DNA of 64,000 nt from Vibrio vulnificus NBRC 15645 = ATCC 27562. Its GTDB lineage: Bacteria; Pseudomonadota; Gammaproteobacteria; Enterobacterales; Vibrionaceae. This document shows positions 1-11,269 of this stretch, in pieces (position 1 is the stretch's first letter; every line of letters starts with the position of its first letter). The translations under genes and the position numbers were made by a program. The notes beneath the pieces are model-generated. The model was given only the letters and a program-made list of their open reading frames with translations. It searched no databases and was not told the origin of the DNA. The stretch is from positions 434,001 through 498,000 of the forward strand of contig NZ_CP012881.1 in NCBI RefSeq assembly GCF_002224265.1. Direction: 5' to 3'.

Positions 1-190
1 GAGCAGAAAGCTGCTTTACCCATTCATGAAAGGTTCGACTGGAGTGAGCGCACGTGAGTGCTTCCCCTACCATCAAGGGTTGAAGCCAAAGCTCGCAAGA
101 CTGTGCTTGCTGGTTATACGCTTCAATCCATCCCTCGTGGGTGATTGAAAGCCAACCAATGGGCAGCGTTTCGGGACAAATCGTTACCAT
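1..190 (-). CDS. Hypothetical protein, N-terminal part only (runs off the left edge)
   Basis: The minus strand is open from an ATG at 190 (alternative ATG at 196) to the window edge, giving at least 63 residues that begin MVTICPETLPIGWL. An AAGGGA stretch lies just upstream at good spacing for the ATG at 190, and an in-frame stop precedes it at about 250. The visible part is rich in Trp, Glu and His and shows no signal peptide or motif that I recognise. The opposite strand also has a short open stretch entering from the edge and ending near 57, so the choice of strand rests on length and the ribosome-binding site. I give no function. Confidence 0.4.
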   Translation of the reverse strand, partial: MVTICPETLPIGWLSITHEGWIEAYNQQAQSCELWLQPLMVGEALTCAHSSRTFHEWVKQLSA

Positions 191-441
191 TGCCATTCCC
201 TTGCTCAATGCCCTTCGAGGACATTGTCCTTTGATTGCTTGCTCTTGTTAACGAGGACTAAGAAAACCTAACGCCCATCTTCGAAGTAAGGCCATCTCCA
301 CTCGTTATTGTGCAAAACATCATCATACTAAACATATGAGCGTACGCTTATTTAATTAATTCAAATTCATAGTGAAAGTTGATGCATAGCACACTTTGTC
401 AAAACAACGTTTTCGAGCAAAAATCTTGGCACGAATATGCA
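191..441. other. Intergenic region without recognisable gene
   Basis: About 250 bases separate the partial gene at the left edge from the stop codon of the deacetylase gene. It is AT-rich around 340-375 and holds a short palindrome (GCGTACGC near 343). It presumably carries the promoter of the left-edge gene, but no convincing -35/-10 pair stands out. I see no RNA gene or terminator. Confidence 0.4.
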
Positions 442-1380
442 TCAATCTCGTGTCGAACGATACACATCGTACGCCGCGTGGAGCAGTTGCAAATGCAGCG
501 GCACCAGCGATTCATGATCCGTTCGATATCCACCACCCACCACCGCTGCAACCGGGATAGCATTGGCTTTCGCCTGCCCAAAGAGAAAGACATCACGTTG
601 ATACAAAGCGTCTGTGGATACATTGAGATAGCCCAACTCATCGTCGACATGAATGTCGACACCGGCATCGTAGATAATGAGATCCGGTTGATGGAGACGT
701 ATCGCCATCGGAACCACCTCTTTAAACGCCGCAAGAAACGCGTCATCACCACACTCTCTTGGTAAACCAATATCGAGATCAGAATCCGGCTTGCGGGCAG
801 GGAAGTTCTTATCGCAATGGAAAGAAAGCGTCACAATGTCGTCGCGCCGTTGGCATAAAGTGGCCGTCCCATCGCCATGATGTACATCACTATCGATGAT
901 CAACACTTTGTCGACGGAAACATGTTCCAATGCTTTGTGTGCAGCCATCACAAGATCGTTGAACAAGCAAAAACCGCTGCCATAGTCGAAATGGGCATGG
1001 TGATACCCGCCACTAAGATGAATCGCAACGCCATGTTGTAAGGCTTTTTCCGCTGTCAGCACGGTTCCGGCGGTCGAGGTTAACGTACGTTCAATCAGTT
1101 GTTCGCTCCAAGGAAAACCGATTCTGCGCATTTTCGCTGCAGGCAATAAGCCAGTCGTCAGCAGATCCACGTATTCTTGTTGGTGAACTTGTTTGATGGC
1201 TTCAATCGACAACGCTTCAGGCTGATAAAAAGCAAATGCCCGCTGCCACTCGAGATGCTGTTGCTGATATCTACACACCGCTTGATAGAGATGGTGATAT
1301 TTCATGATCGGGTAACGATGCCCCTCTGGCAGTGGCAACTGAGAGTAGATTGGGTGATAAATCAGAGGAATGCTCATCAT
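442..1380 (-). CDS. Histone deacetylase-superfamily (AcuC/HDAC-like) deacetylase
   Basis: A 312-residue cytoplasmic protein of the arginase/deacetylase fold, a zinc hydrolase family that removes acetyl groups from lysine or small amides. The catalytic signature is intact: the His pair in GGYHHAH (about H127/H128), zinc ligands in DSDVHHGDG (about D165 and H167), and the third zinc Asp in DAGVDIHVDDELG (about D242). The start is ATG at 1380 or the adjacent ATG at 1377. It lies 5 bases after the topB stop, so it is probably cotranscribed with topB. The substrate cannot be read from sequence; bacterial relatives act on acetyl-lysine, acetylpolyamines or acetoin-related substrates. Confidence 0.88.
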   Translation of the reverse strand: MMSIPLIYHPIYSQLPLPEGHRYPIMKYHHLYQAVCRYQQQHLEWQRAFAFYQPEALSIEAIKQVHQQEYVDLLTTGLLPAAKMRRIGFPWSEQLIERTLTSTAGTVLTAEKALQHGVAIHLSGGYHHAHFDYGSGFCLFNDLVMAAHKALEHVSVDKVLIIDSDVHHGDGTATLCQRRDDIVTLSFHCDKNFPARKPDSDLDIGLPRECGDDAFLAAFKEVVPMAIRLHQPDLIIYDAGVDIHVDDELGYLNVSTDALYQRDVFLFGQAKANAIPVAAVVGGGYRTDHESLVPLHLQLLHAAYDVYRSTRD

Positions 1381-1385
1381 GGGGT

Positions 1386-3356
1386 TTAAGCCGACTTGTT
1401 GGTTCTGTTTTTGGTCGCGGTTGATGCCGTTTTCTTGCTGGTACTGGCGCGTCTCTTGCGCTTAAACGCTGGGCGCTCCACTGGTGGTAGTTGACGCAGC
1501 GAACTCGGCACGGGCGATGTCTTGACCTGCTGCATTAATTCCGAAATACGCTGTTGCAAGGCTGCCATAAAAGGCTGGTAGGCTTGATTGCGTTCAGCCA
1601 TGCCCTGCAATTGGTGCTCCCAGTGGGCCGTCATGTCCGGATAGGTTGATTCTTGTGGCAACGCATGGATTAACCCTCTCCCTGCCGGGGTACTAAGAAT
1701 GGCTTTGCCTTGCCGAGAGAGTAACTGACGTTTAAACAGAGTATCAAGTATGCCCGCTCTGGTCGCTTCTGTACCTAATCCGTCGGTCTCTCTTAAGATT
1801 TTTTTCAGTTCTTTATCACTGACGTAACGTGCAATTCCCGTCATCGCCTGCAATAAGGTCGCTTCGGTAAAGTGCTTTGGCGGCTCGGTTTTGCAGTCTT
1901 TGATTACCCCTTCTCGACAGGTAAGTACCGTGCCTTTCGCAAGTGGTGGTACGGTATCTGCACCATCCTCTTCTTTTTCTGTTGCTCCCGTGAGTGCTTT
2001 CCAACCAGCGAACGTCAATTGGCGACCTTTCGCAATAAAGACACCACCGGCAATCTCAAACACCAATTTTGCTTCAGCGTATGTGGCTGCGGGATAGAAC
2101 TGCATCAAATACTGTCTGGCGATCAATTGATAGATCTTCATTTCGTAGCCAGACAGCGCGTTAACACTGGCTTGTTTCGGCGTGGGGATAATCGCATGGT
2201 GGGCTTCAACTTTGCTATCGTTCCACGCTTTCGATTTTAAAGAAAGGTCAGCGCCACTCACCGCATCGGCCAGCTCTTTCGCATTATTGGCAATGGCTTG
2301 GCTGACACTGGCGGCCTGCGCATAGTGCTCTTTAGGCAGATAGCGGTTATCCGAGCGTGGATAGGTGATCAGTTTGTGCTTTTCATACAGTGACTGACAC
2401 GTATCCAGCACCTGTTGTGCACTCATGCCATAGCGTTTAGCCGCATCAATTTGCAACGCTGACAGTGAATAAGGCAAAGGCGGGGCTTGCTTGGTCTGTT
2501 TATGTTCTGATTCCGTCACGGTAGCGGGTTGATTGGCAATACGACTGGCGACGTTTTCCACCAGTTTACGACTCAAGACTCGCCCTTCTTCGTCTTGCCA
2601 AGGTTGGCAAGCTTCGCTCGGTTTCCAACGTGCTTTGATGTCAAACCGCTCACTGTCATTCTGATAAGGGATCAGCGCGTGAAGAGTGAAGAAATCACGC
2701 GGTACGAAATTTTCGATTTCCTCATCACGGCGCACCACCAGCCCCAATACCGGTGTTTGCACTCGTCCGACAGACAGCACACCTTGATAGCCTGCTTTTT
2801 GCCCCAACAAAGTGTAAGCACGTGACATGTTCATGCCATACAGCCAATCAGCCCGAGAACGTGCCAGTGCGGAAACCGACAGAGGAACAAAGTCACGATT
2901 GCTGCGTAGACTACTCAACGCGCGCTTAACCGCAGGCAGGTTGAGATCGCTGATCAACAATCGCTGGGTTTGTGCTTTTTTGGTTTGGCTCAGTTTGCAG
3001 TAATCCAGTACTTCATCCACCAGCAATTGCCCTTCTCTGTCAGGGTCACCCGCGTGGATCACTTCACTTGCGTCTTTTAGTAGCTTGCGAATCACGGTCA
3101 ATTGTTTACTGGCCGATGGACGTGGGCGCAGTTGCCATTGCTCAGGGATGATGGGCAAATCCGCCATATTCCATTTTTTATAGCGTTCGTCGTAAGCATC
3201 GGGCTCAACTTGCTCAAGCAAATGTCCAATACACCACGTCACGATGTCACCATTGCCACAGCGAATAAAGCCTTGTTCTTTCTTTTGCGGATTGGGCAAT
3301 GCCGCTGCAATAGCGCGGCCTAAGCTGGGTTTTTCAGCAATAAACAGACGGGTCAT
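1386..3356 (-). CDS. topB: DNA topoisomerase III
   Basis: A type IA topoisomerase of 656 residues that decatenates replication and recombination intermediates through a transient 5'-phosphotyrosine. The N-terminus is a TOPRIM domain ([16 protein letters not shown], then GDPDREGQ with the metal-binding acidic residues). The active-site tyrosine lies in [10 protein letters not shown] in the middle of the protein. The length is close to E. coli TopB (653). The tail is basic and rich in Lys/Arg/Ser/Thr, without zinc fingers. An upstream in-frame TTG at 3383 sits inside a terminator hairpin, so ATG 3356, which matches the family N-terminus, is the better start. The HDAC-like gene follows after 5 bases. 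Confidence 0.95.
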   Translation of the reverse strand: MTRLFIAEKPSLGRAIAAALPNPQKKEQGFIRCGNGDIVTWCIGHLLEQVEPDAYDERYKKWNMADLPIIPEQWQLRPRPSASKQLTVIRKLLKDASEVIHAGDPDREGQLLVDEVLDYCKLSQTKKAQTQRLLISDLNLPAVKRALSSLRSNRDFVPLSVSALARSRADWLYGMNMSRAYTLLGQKAGYQGVLSVGRVQTPVLGLVVRRDEEIENFVPRDFFTLHALIPYQNDSERFDIKARWKPSEACQPWQDEEGRVLSRKLVENVASRIANQPATVTESEHKQTKQAPPLPYSLSALQIDAAKRYGMSAQQVLDTCQSLYEKHKLITYPRSDNRYLPKEHYAQAASVSQAIANNAKELADAVSGADLSLKSKAWNDSKVEAHHAIIPTPKQASVNALSGYEMKIYQLIARQYLMQFYPAATYAEAKLVFEIAGGVFIAKGRQLTFAGWKALTGATEKEEDGADTVPPLAKGTVLTCREGVIKDCKTEPPKHFTEATLLQAMTGIARYVSDKELKKILRETDGLGTEATRAGILDTLFKRQLLSRQGKAILSTPAGRGLIHALPQESTYPDMTAHWEHQLQGMAERNQAYQPFMAALQQRISELMQQVKTSPVPSSLRQLPPVERPAFKRKRRASTSKKTASTATKNRTNKSA

Positions 3357-3382
3357 AACAAATTTTTCGAGCTCAACAAACA

Positions 3383-3410
3383 AAGGGCCACATTAGCGGA
3401 TGTGGCCCTT
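3383..3410 (-). terminator. Rho-independent terminator of the nitroreductase gene
   Basis: Perfect 11-bp inverted repeat (AAGGGCCACAT / ATGTGGCCCTT, 6-base loop), followed on the minus strand by a T-rich run (TTTGTTTG). It lies about 32 bases past the nitroreductase stop and just before topB. Confidence 0.85.
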
Positions 3411-3441
3411 AAAAATCAACAAAAACTGTATGTATAGACAG

Positions 3442-3990
3442 TTATAGATACTCAACAAATTTAGCCAGATCACGCTCTGGTACTTTCATCGCGGAACATT
3501 CTGCGCTGCCCAAGTAGAGGAAGCCCACAATGGCATCGTCTCCCTGTAAGCCAAACGCTTGTTTCACTTCCGTATCGAACATCCATTCACCTGAGCGCCA
3601 AAAACCTTGGAATCCTTGAGCCACTGCGGCCATTTGCATTGCTTGCACCGCACAACCCGCGGAAAGATGCTGTTCAAATGCAGGGACTTTTTCACTCTCA
3701 GTGACTTTCGCAATCACGGTGATCACCATCGGCGCACGAAATGGGGCATTTTTCACTTTTTCCACCACCGACTCTTCACTGCCTTTGGCCTGTGCCGCTT
3801 TTACTAGAACGTCGGACAGCTTATGCAGGCCAGAGCCTTGCGCGATGACAAAGCGCCAAGGCGTCAGCGCACCGTGATCTGGTGCTCTTAATCCTGCACG
3901 AATGATATTTTCAAGTGCTTTGCCTTCTGGGGCTGGAGCGGCCAATTTGCCAATAGAACGACGATTAAGTAGAAGATCGAGAGCGTCCAT
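3442..3990 (-). CDS. ydjA: YdjA-type nitroreductase family protein
   Basis: A 182-residue FMN-dependent oxidoreductase of the minimal NfsA/FRase-like family. It shows the flavin-binding start (MDALDLLLNRRSIGKL), the RAPDHGALTPWRF segment and the C-terminal IVGFLYLG segment, all colinear with E. coli YdjA. AAGGA lies about 8 bases before the ATG. Relatives reduce nitroaromatics weakly and the physiological substrate is unknown. It is a single-gene unit between two hairpin terminators. In E. coli this gene also lies in the topB-sppA neighbourhood, so the placement is ancestral. Confidence 0.9.
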   Translation of the reverse strand: MDALDLLLNRRSIGKLAAPAPEGKALENIIRAGLRAPDHGALTPWRFVIAQGSGLHKLSDVLVKAAQAKGSEESVVEKVKNAPFRAPMVITVIAKVTESEKVPAFEQHLSAGCAVQAMQMAAVAQGFQGFWRSGEWMFDTEVKQAFGLQGDDAIVGFLYLGSAECSAMKVPERDLAKFVEYL

Positions 3991-4103
3991 CCAAGAATCC
4001 TTATAGTGGTATCGATTTGCGTTTACACTTTAGCATAGTTCACTACACCATATAACCGCCTGTTTATTGTGGAAATTCACGATTTACGCAACAACTGGTC
4101 AAA

Positions 4104-4137
4104 CAAAAATACCGCGAATCACTTCGCGGCATTTTTT
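4104..4137. terminator. Bidirectional hairpin terminator downstream of fadH
   Basis: Stem CCGCGAA / TTCGCGG (4112-4118 with 4123-4129) with a 4-base loop. A T-run follows on the plus strand (ATTTTTTAT) and also on the minus strand (TATTTTTG). It lies 27 bases past the fadH stop and would end fadH transcripts. Confidence 0.8.
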
Positions 4138-4163
4138 ATGTTCAAACCATCAACCTTCACCGG

Positions 4164-6191
<2,028 letters not shown>

Positions 6192-6197
6192 TTATTA

Positions 6198-6214
6198 TCG
6201 TGGTCAGACCAGAG
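6198..6214. promoter_or_regulatory. Probable FadR operator at the fadH promoter
   Basis: TGGTCAGACCAGAG at 6201-6214 contains the FadR core TGGTC-N-GAC. It sits about 25 bases upstream of the fadH start, just downstream of a possible minus-strand promoter (TTGATT, 17-base spacer, TACTCT). FadR represses fad genes in enterobacteria and vibrios in the absence of long-chain acyl-CoA. The assignment is by motif and position only. Confidence 0.6.
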
Positions 6215-6421
6215 TATGAGCTCTTATCTAAAAAATCAAACGTGCGTTTACATTTTTGTAACACCGATCAATCTTAAGTGAGCTATGCCATTTGGATTAT
6301 TTGCGTGTTAAGCTTTGATAACTGTTATCTTTTGCATGACTTATTGATGGCGTTGGCGCCAGTTTGGCGATCATTTCGATCTTTCATGTGAATGGCTGAG
6401 ACATCTCGTTACGGAGAAACA

Positions 6422-8272
6422 ATGAAATCATTATTCAAACTCATCGGTTTGGTTTTTAAAGGAATATGGAAAGCCATTACCTTTGTGCGTCTCGCACTCA
6501 CCAACCTGATTTTTCTACTGTCTATTGCGCTCGTTTACTTTATCTATTTCTACGGCCATGACACGCAGCCTCAGGTTGAGCAGCCTTCCGCATTGGTGCT
6601 GAACCTATCCGGCCCTATCGTCGAACAAAGCCTTTACATCAATCCGATGGATTCCTTTGCAGGTTCGCTGTTTGGGGAAGAGATTCCTAAAGAGAACGTA
6701 TTGTTTGATGTGGTGGACACCATTCGCTATGCCAAAGACGACGAAAAGATCACCGGTTTGGTATTGTCATTACGCGATATGCCGGAGACCAATCTCACCA
6801 AGCTGCGTTACATTGCCAAAGCACTCAATGAATTTAAGGCTTCTGGCAAGCCTATTTATGCGGTTGGCGCCTTTTATAACCAAAGCCAATATTATCTCGC
6901 TAGCTACGCAGATAAGATCTACCTTGCCCCCGATGGCGGGGTTATGCTGAAAGGCTATAGCGCTTTTAATCTCTATTACAAAACGCTTCTCGAAAAGCTC
7001 GATGTGACAACGCATGTTTTCCGTGTTGGCACTTATAAATCAGCGATTGAGCCGTTTGTACGTGATGATATGTCACCTGCTGCTAAGGAATCTGCGACAC
7101 GTTGGTTGACTCAACTGTGGGGCGCTTTCGTGGACGATGTGGCAAATAATCGCCAGATTGACCCAAAAACACTCAATCCTTCGATGGAAGAGTTTTTGTC
7201 TCAGTTGAAATCCGTCAACGGTGATCTCGCGGCTCTTTCCATCAAACTTGGTTTGGTCGATGAACTCGCAACTCGCCAACAATTAAGAACGCAACTGGCT
7301 GAGAAATTTGGCGCAAGCGGGGATGACAGCTACAAAGCCATCAGCTACTACGACTACCGAGCAACCATGCGCGATAACTTTGATGTGAATGCCGATGATA
7401 TTGCCATTGTCGTCGCCAGCGGCACCATCATGGATGGTCAACAACCGCGTGGTACAGTGGGTGGCGATACCGTTGCCGGATTACTGCGTCAAGCTCGTAA
7501 CGATGACAAAGTGAAAGCGGTGGTATTGCGTGTGGATAGCCCCGGAGGCAGCGCATTCGCTTCAGAAGTGATTCGTAACGAAGTCCAGGCACTAAAAGAC
7601 GCTGGCAAGCCAATTGTGGTGTCCATGTCTAGCCTAGCTGCATCCGGCGGATATTGGATCTCAATGAGCGCGGATAAGATTATTGCTCAACCGACAACGC
7701 TCACTGGCTCGATTGGTATTTTTAGCGTCATTACTACCTTTGAAAAAGGCTTCAATAAACTCGGTATCTACACCGATGGTGTTGGTACATCGCCATTCTC
7801 TGGTGAAGGCATCTCGACAGGCCTTTCAAAAGGGGCATCACAAGCGTTCCAAATGGGCATTGAACACGGTTACCAACGTTTTATCAGCCTAGTCGGTAAC
7901 AATCGCGATCTGTCATTGGATGCGGTGGATAAAGTGGCCCAAGGCCGAGTGTGGACGGGCTACGACGCGCTGCAACACAGGTTGGTTGACCAAATCGGCG
8001 ATTTCGATGACGCCGTTGCAGAAGCAGCAAAAATGGCTCAACTAGAAAACTACAACCTTTACTGGGTCGAAGAACCGCTCTCACCGACTGAGCAGTTTAT
8101 CCAAGAGTTTATGAAGCAAGTGAAAATCTCTATGGGCGTCGATATTCAAAGCATACTGCCACCGAGCTTACAGCCTGTCGCCCAACAAATGGAGCAGCAC
8201 GCTTCGCTGTTGCAAAATTTTAACGATCCGAAAGGCTACTACGCCTTCTGTTTGAACTGCGAAGTGCAGTAG
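6422..8272 (+). CDS. sppA: Signal peptide peptidase SppA, 67K type
   Basis: A 616-residue inner-membrane serine protease with a Ser/Lys dyad that degrades cleaved signal peptides. One N-terminal membrane helix (about 25-50) anchors two tandem S49 domains. The general-base Lys is in VGTYKSAIEPF (about K206). The nucleophile Ser is in SLAASGGYW (about S408). Both agree with the E. coli long form (K209/S409). The start at 6422 follows GGAG at proper spacing and gives the family N-terminus (MKSLFKLIGLVFKG); the upstream in-frame ATG at 6392 adds ten unconserved residues. A hairpin terminator follows. Confidence 0.95.
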   Translation: MKSLFKLIGLVFKGIWKAITFVRLALTNLIFLLSIALVYFIYFYGHDTQPQVEQPSALVLNLSGPIVEQSLYINPMDSFAGSLFGEEIPKENVLFDVVDTIRYAKDDEKITGLVLSLRDMPETNLTKLRYIAKALNEFKASGKPIYAVGAFYNQSQYYLASYADKIYLAPDGGVMLKGYSAFNLYYKTLLEKLDVTTHVFRVGTYKSAIEPFVRDDMSPAAKESATRWLTQLWGAFVDDVANNRQIDPKTLNPSMEEFLSQLKSVNGDLAALSIKLGLVDELATRQQLRTQLAEKFGASGDDSYKAISYYDYRATMRDNFDVNADDIAIVVASGTIMDGQQPRGTVGGDTVAGLLRQARNDDKVKAVVLRVDSPGGSAFASEVIRNEVQALKDAGKPIVVSMSSLAASGGYWISMSADKIIAQPTTLTGSIGIFSVITTFEKGFNKLGIYTDGVGTSPFSGEGISTGLSKGASQAFQMGIEHGYQRFISLVGNNRDLSLDAVDKVAQGRVWTGYDALQHRLVDQIGDFDDAVAEAAKMAQLENYNLYWVEEPLSPTEQFIQEFMKQVKISMGVDIQSILPPSLQPVAQQMEQHASLLQNFNDPKGYYAFCLNCEVQ

Positions 8273-8284
8273 AAGTAAGAAGTG

Positions 8285-8316
8285 AGAGGCATCTGTGTAG
8301 CAGATGCCTCTTTTTC
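8285..8316 (+). terminator. Rho-independent terminator of sppA
   Basis: Eleven-bp stem AGAGGCATCTG / CAGATGCCTCT with a 5-base loop, followed by TTTTC, 12 bases after the sppA stop. Confidence 0.9.
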
Positions 8317-8332
8317 TTAGCCAAGTTTTCGC

Positions 8333-8338
8333 TATAAT
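8333..8338 (+). promoter_or_regulatory. Probable -10 element of the ansA promoter
   Basis: A perfect TATAAT lies 39 bases before the ansA start and just after the sppA terminator. The -35 is poor (T-rich stretch near 8310-8316), so only the -10 is marked. Confidence 0.5.
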
Positions 8339-8376
8339 CGCCGCTCTGTTCCCCTACACCTAAGTGATCACTCACT

Positions 8377-9390
8377 ATGACAAGAAAACACATCTATATT
8401 GCCTACACTGGCGGTACTATCGGCATGAAGAAGTCTGATCATGGCTACATTCCTGTCGCTGGTTTCATGGAAAAGCAGTTAGCAAACATGCCGGAATTCC
8501 ATCGCCCAGAAATGCCGCAATACACCATTCACGAATACGAACCATTGATGGACTCTTCAGATATGACCCCTGAAGATTGGCAACACATTGCCAACGACAT
8601 TCGTGACAACTATGACAAATACGATGGTTTCGTGATCCTACACGGCACCGATACCATGGCGTATACCGCATCTGCGCTCTCCTTCATGCTGGAAAACCTT
8701 GGTAAGCCAGTCATTGTCACAGGCTCTCAAATTCCCTTGGCGGAACTGCGCTCTGACGGCCAAGCAAATCTGCTTAACGCGCTGCATATTGCGGCCAATT
8801 ACCCGGTTAACGAAGTCACTTTGTTCTTCAACAATCAGTTAATGCGTGGCAACCGCAGTGTGAAATCGCATGCGGATGGCTTTAATGCGTTTACATCGCC
8901 AAACTTACCGCCTCTGCTTGAAGCAGGGATCAACATCCAGATCAGCAACAGCATCAAAGTGGGCGCGCAACCAGAAGGCGAATTCAAAGTTCATAACATC
9001 ACGCCACAACCTATCGGTGTGATCACCATGTACCCAGGCATCTCACACGAAGTGATTCGCAACACTTTACTTCAGCCGGTGAATGCGATGATTCTGTTGA
9101 CCTTTGGTGTGGGTAACGCGCCACAAAACCCTGAGCTATTGGCCCATCTCAAAGAAGCGTCTGAGCGCGGAGTGATTGTTGTTAACTTAACTCAATGTTT
9201 AGCAGGCAAAGTGAATATGGGTGGCTATGCAACTGGCTGCGCCCTCGCAGAAGCAGGCGTGATCAGTGGTTACGATATGACCCCTGAAGCAGCCTTAGCA
9301 AAACTTCACTACCTATTGAGTCAGAATCTGTCTTATGAAGAAGTGAAAGCACAAATGCAGCAAGTGCTGCGTGGTGAAATGAGCTTATAA
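8377..9390 (+). CDS. ansA: Cytoplasmic L-asparaginase I
   Basis: A 337-residue amidohydrolase converting L-asparagine to aspartate and ammonia, the low-affinity cytoplasmic type (E. coli AnsA has 338 residues). Both catalytic threonine motifs are present: YTGGTIGM near the N-terminus and HGTDTMAYTA near residue 90. There is no signal peptide, which separates it from the periplasmic AnsB. It follows sppA, as in many enterobacteria and vibrios, but has its own promoter. A repeat-based hairpin follows the stop. Confidence 0.95.
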   Translation: MTRKHIYIAYTGGTIGMKKSDHGYIPVAGFMEKQLANMPEFHRPEMPQYTIHEYEPLMDSSDMTPEDWQHIANDIRDNYDKYDGFVILHGTDTMAYTASALSFMLENLGKPVIVTGSQIPLAELRSDGQANLLNALHIAANYPVNEVTLFFNNQLMRGNRSVKSHADGFNAFTSPNLPPLLEAGINIQISNSIKVGAQPEGEFKVHNITPQPIGVITMYPGISHEVIRNTLLQPVNAMILLTFGVGNAPQNPELLAHLKEASERGVIVVNLTQCLAGKVNMGGYATGCALAEAGVISGYDMTPEAALAKLHYLLSQNLSYEEVKAQMQQVLRGEMSL

Positions 9391-9396
9391 ACTAAA

Positions 9397-9441
9397 AACC
9401 TAGAACCTGGATCTATTCTAGGTTCTAGGTTCTAGGTTCTT
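9397..9441. repeat. CTAG-rich short repeat, possible shared terminator of ansA and yeaC
   Basis: AACCTAGAACC (9397-9407) is the inverted complement of GGTTCTAGGTT (9421-9431). The right arm then repeats as GGTTCTA units, followed by TTCTTT. It can fold as a hairpin between the convergent ansA and yeaC genes and so may end both transcripts. A longer CTAG-rich tract occurs at 20.3 kb. Confidence 0.6.
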
Positions 9442-9447
9442 TAACGA

Positions 9448-9732
9448 CTAATCTCGATTTGGATTAACGCGGACAATATCTTCCTGACCCGATTGAAACT
9501 GTTTTTTCAGCTCCGCTTTCGACTTAAAACAGATTTCGCCACCCGCTGCCACTGACATATGCTCAGCATCAATATTGTGCTTAGATTGATACAACATCAC
9601 AGCTTGCATACAGGAATCTCGCTGCGTTTGTGAAAGTGGTGTACCCTCTGGCCAACGTCCTGTTTCTACTGCATACGTCAGACGTTGGTAAACTTCTGGT
9701 GTCATTGCGCTGAGTAGCTGCTCTGTGTTCAT
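9448..9732 (-). CDS. yeaC: YeaC-family protein (DUF1315)
   Basis: A 94-residue soluble protein of unknown function. The conserved core is TPEVYQRLTYAVETGRWPEG, then LMLYQxxHN- and AEHM-type segments, all typical of the YeaC/DUF1315 family. In E. coli yeaC is next to msrB and gapA, and here it is in the same neighbourhood. No catalytic residue is evident. It is probably a one-gene unit convergent with ansA. Confidence 0.85.
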   Translation of the reverse strand: MNTEQLLSAMTPEVYQRLTYAVETGRWPEGTPLSQTQRDSCMQAVMLYQSKHNIDAEHMSVAAGGEICFKSKAELKKQFQSGQEDIVRVNPNRD

Positions 9733-9836
9733 AACATACCTTTACACTAACATTTTGTTCACAGAACATATCTGGATACTAAACTGAGTCAAGAAACAGT
9801 AAATAAATTGTTGTAATGGATCACAAGCAAATCACT

Positions 9837-10655
9837 ATGAGTAATAAAATTTGGCTACTCGCCCTTAGCATACCGCTGCTACTCAGTGGCTGCTTAGAAG
9901 GCAACAAAACCACGGAAGAACTGTGTCAATCTCAACCAGGACTACGCTGTGAAAAACTGAATATGGATGACGGGCAGTGCCGTGTTGCACGTACCGACCT
10001 TATTTGGCACCGCTTTGAGGTACTGAAAAGCCCATCCGACAACAACAAGATTAAGGAATACAAGCTAACCGCAGAGTATCGCAAGTGCCTGGAGTTGGCT
10101 TCGCAAATTACACCCATCGATCAAACTGCGTTAAAACAAAAACGTTTTAACGCGCTGGTGCATAGTATTTCTGAACTTGAACGTATAGTGCAAGAACTTA
10201 GCTCTTCAAGTGAACCTGAAAGCCTCTATTTCCTTTGGAGCCAGACAGGCAATACCAATGCACGTCGTCAGTTTTTACAGATGGAAGGCACACCCGCGCT
10301 AGAAACCGCTGAAATGCAATACGCCTTGGCAACGTTTTATACTACACGTGATCAAACGAAAACCATCCAACTGCTTAATCATTCTCTCGAGTTGACCAAA
10401 GACGGCAAAGTGAATACCGAAGCGTTAAAGTCATTGGCAAGTACCCATCAAGGGTTACGTCAAATGAAGCAAGCTTACGTTTGGGCAATGGTAGCAAAAG
10501 AGTTTGATGTGCCCTTAGCCACAGAACGAGAAATGCAACTGATGTTTGGCTTTAGTGCACAGGAGTACAAACAGCTGGATGCTTTAGCTGAGCAAGTGGC
10601 ATCTGCGCTCGAAAAAGGGCAATACCGCTCTATGATGATCCCGAGTGACTTGTAG
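9837..10655 (+). CDS. DUF2989 lipoprotein
   Basis: A 272-residue lipoprotein. The signal peptide MSNKIWLLALSIPLL ends in the lipobox LSGC, with Leu after the acylated Cys, so outer-membrane sorting is likely. The mature part has Cys-rich stretches near its start (ELCQSQPGLRC, GQCRV) and then a mostly helical region with a TPR/Sel1-like look (META, TYAL and LASTHQGLRQMKQAY segments). The ATG at 9837 gives a clean signal peptide; the ATG at 9816 adds seven residues before it. Neither has a good Shine-Dalgarno sequence. Function unknown; the family is typical of vibrios. Confidence 0.75.
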   Translation: MSNKIWLLALSIPLLLSGCLEGNKTTEELCQSQPGLRCEKLNMDDGQCRVARTDLIWHRFEVLKSPSDNNKIKEYKLTAEYRKCLELASQITPIDQTALKQKRFNALVHSISELERIVQELSSSSEPESLYFLWSQTGNTNARRQFLQMEGTPALETAEMQYALATFYTTRDQTKTIQLLNHSLELTKDGKVNTEALKSLASTHQGLRQMKQAYVWAMVAKEFDVPLATEREMQLMFGFSAQEYKQLDALAEQVASALEKGQYRSMMIPSDL

Positions 10656-10737
10656 TCTTATACGCTCGTAGCCACATGCATATCGCAATGCTGCTTTAGT
10701 TCGGCGCTTATTTTAAAGAACGACGCACTCAAACTAA

Positions 10738-10763
10738 AAAACCTTCCACATGGAAGGTTTTTG
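10738..10763 (+). terminator. Rho-independent terminator after the DUF2989 gene
   Basis: Stem AAACCTTCCA / TGGAAGGTTT (10739-10748 with 10751-10760) with a 2-base loop, followed by TTGTCTC. The stem is tight, about 85 bases after the stop. Confidence 0.75.
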
Positions 10764-10852
10764 TCTCTTGGCTACTCACGCCATTTTGACTCTTTCAGTA
10801 TGATTGCTAGACACGATATGACTGAAAGCGGAGAACAGCGTTCGGTGAAAAA

Positions 10853-11269
10853 TCACTCATTAGTTTCAATTTTGTTGAAAATTAACGACACTGAGTTGAC
10901 ACAAAAACGTTCTCCGGTTGTTTTAGGTCCATCAGGAAAAACGTGCCCTAAGTGGCTATCGCATCGTGCACAGCGGATCTCTACTCGCTTCATTCCGTGA
11001 CTAAAATCATCTAAATACAGGACAGCCATCTCATTAATCGGCGCATCAAAGCTTGGCCAACCACAACCTGAATCGTATTTGTTAACAGAAGAAAACAGCG
11101 GCGCATTACAGCAAGTGCATGCATATTCTCCGCTGTCTTTATTGTGCAGTAGTTTGCCACTAAAAGGAGGTTCGGTTCCTTGCTCACGACACACATGGTA
11201 TTCCTGTTCAGACAATTGCTCACGCCATTGCTGGTCTGACTTGAGCACAACTTTACTTTCTTTTGTCAC
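10853..11269 (-). CDS. msrB: Peptide-methionine (R)-S-oxide reductase
   Basis: Reduces the R-epimer of methionine sulfoxide in oxidised proteins. The catalytic Cys is in [10 protein letters not shown]. The structural zinc is held by the two CxxC pairs (CTCC and CARC). HGTEPPF-type and [10 protein letters not shown] segments are conserved (here QGTEPPF). A GTG start at 11269 has AAGGG about ten bases upstream and gives 138 residues, like E. coli MsrB (137). The open frame extends a further 16 residues to 11317, but these are not family-like. It is divergent from gapA, as in enterobacteria. Confidence 0.92.
   Translation of the reverse strand: MTKESKVVLKSDQQWREQLSEQEYHVCREQGTEPPFSGKLLHNKDSGEYACTCCNAPLFSSVNKYDSGCGWPSFDAPINEMAVLYLDDFSHGMKRVEIRCARCDSHLGHVFPDGPKTTGERFCVNSVSLIFNKIETNE

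Noticed and set aside
1..57. Short plus-strand open stretch at the left edge (ending in RFDWSERT)
   Set aside because: Only 18 codons are visible and it overlaps a longer minus-strand frame with a good ribosome-binding site. Neither strand is certain.
379..765. Plus-strand open frame of 128 codons
   Set aside because: It is antisense to the deacetylase gene, whose catalytic motifs are intact on the minus strand.
3357..3383. Upstream TTG start for topB
   Set aside because: It lies inside the terminator hairpin of the preceding unit and adds residues absent from TopB proteins.
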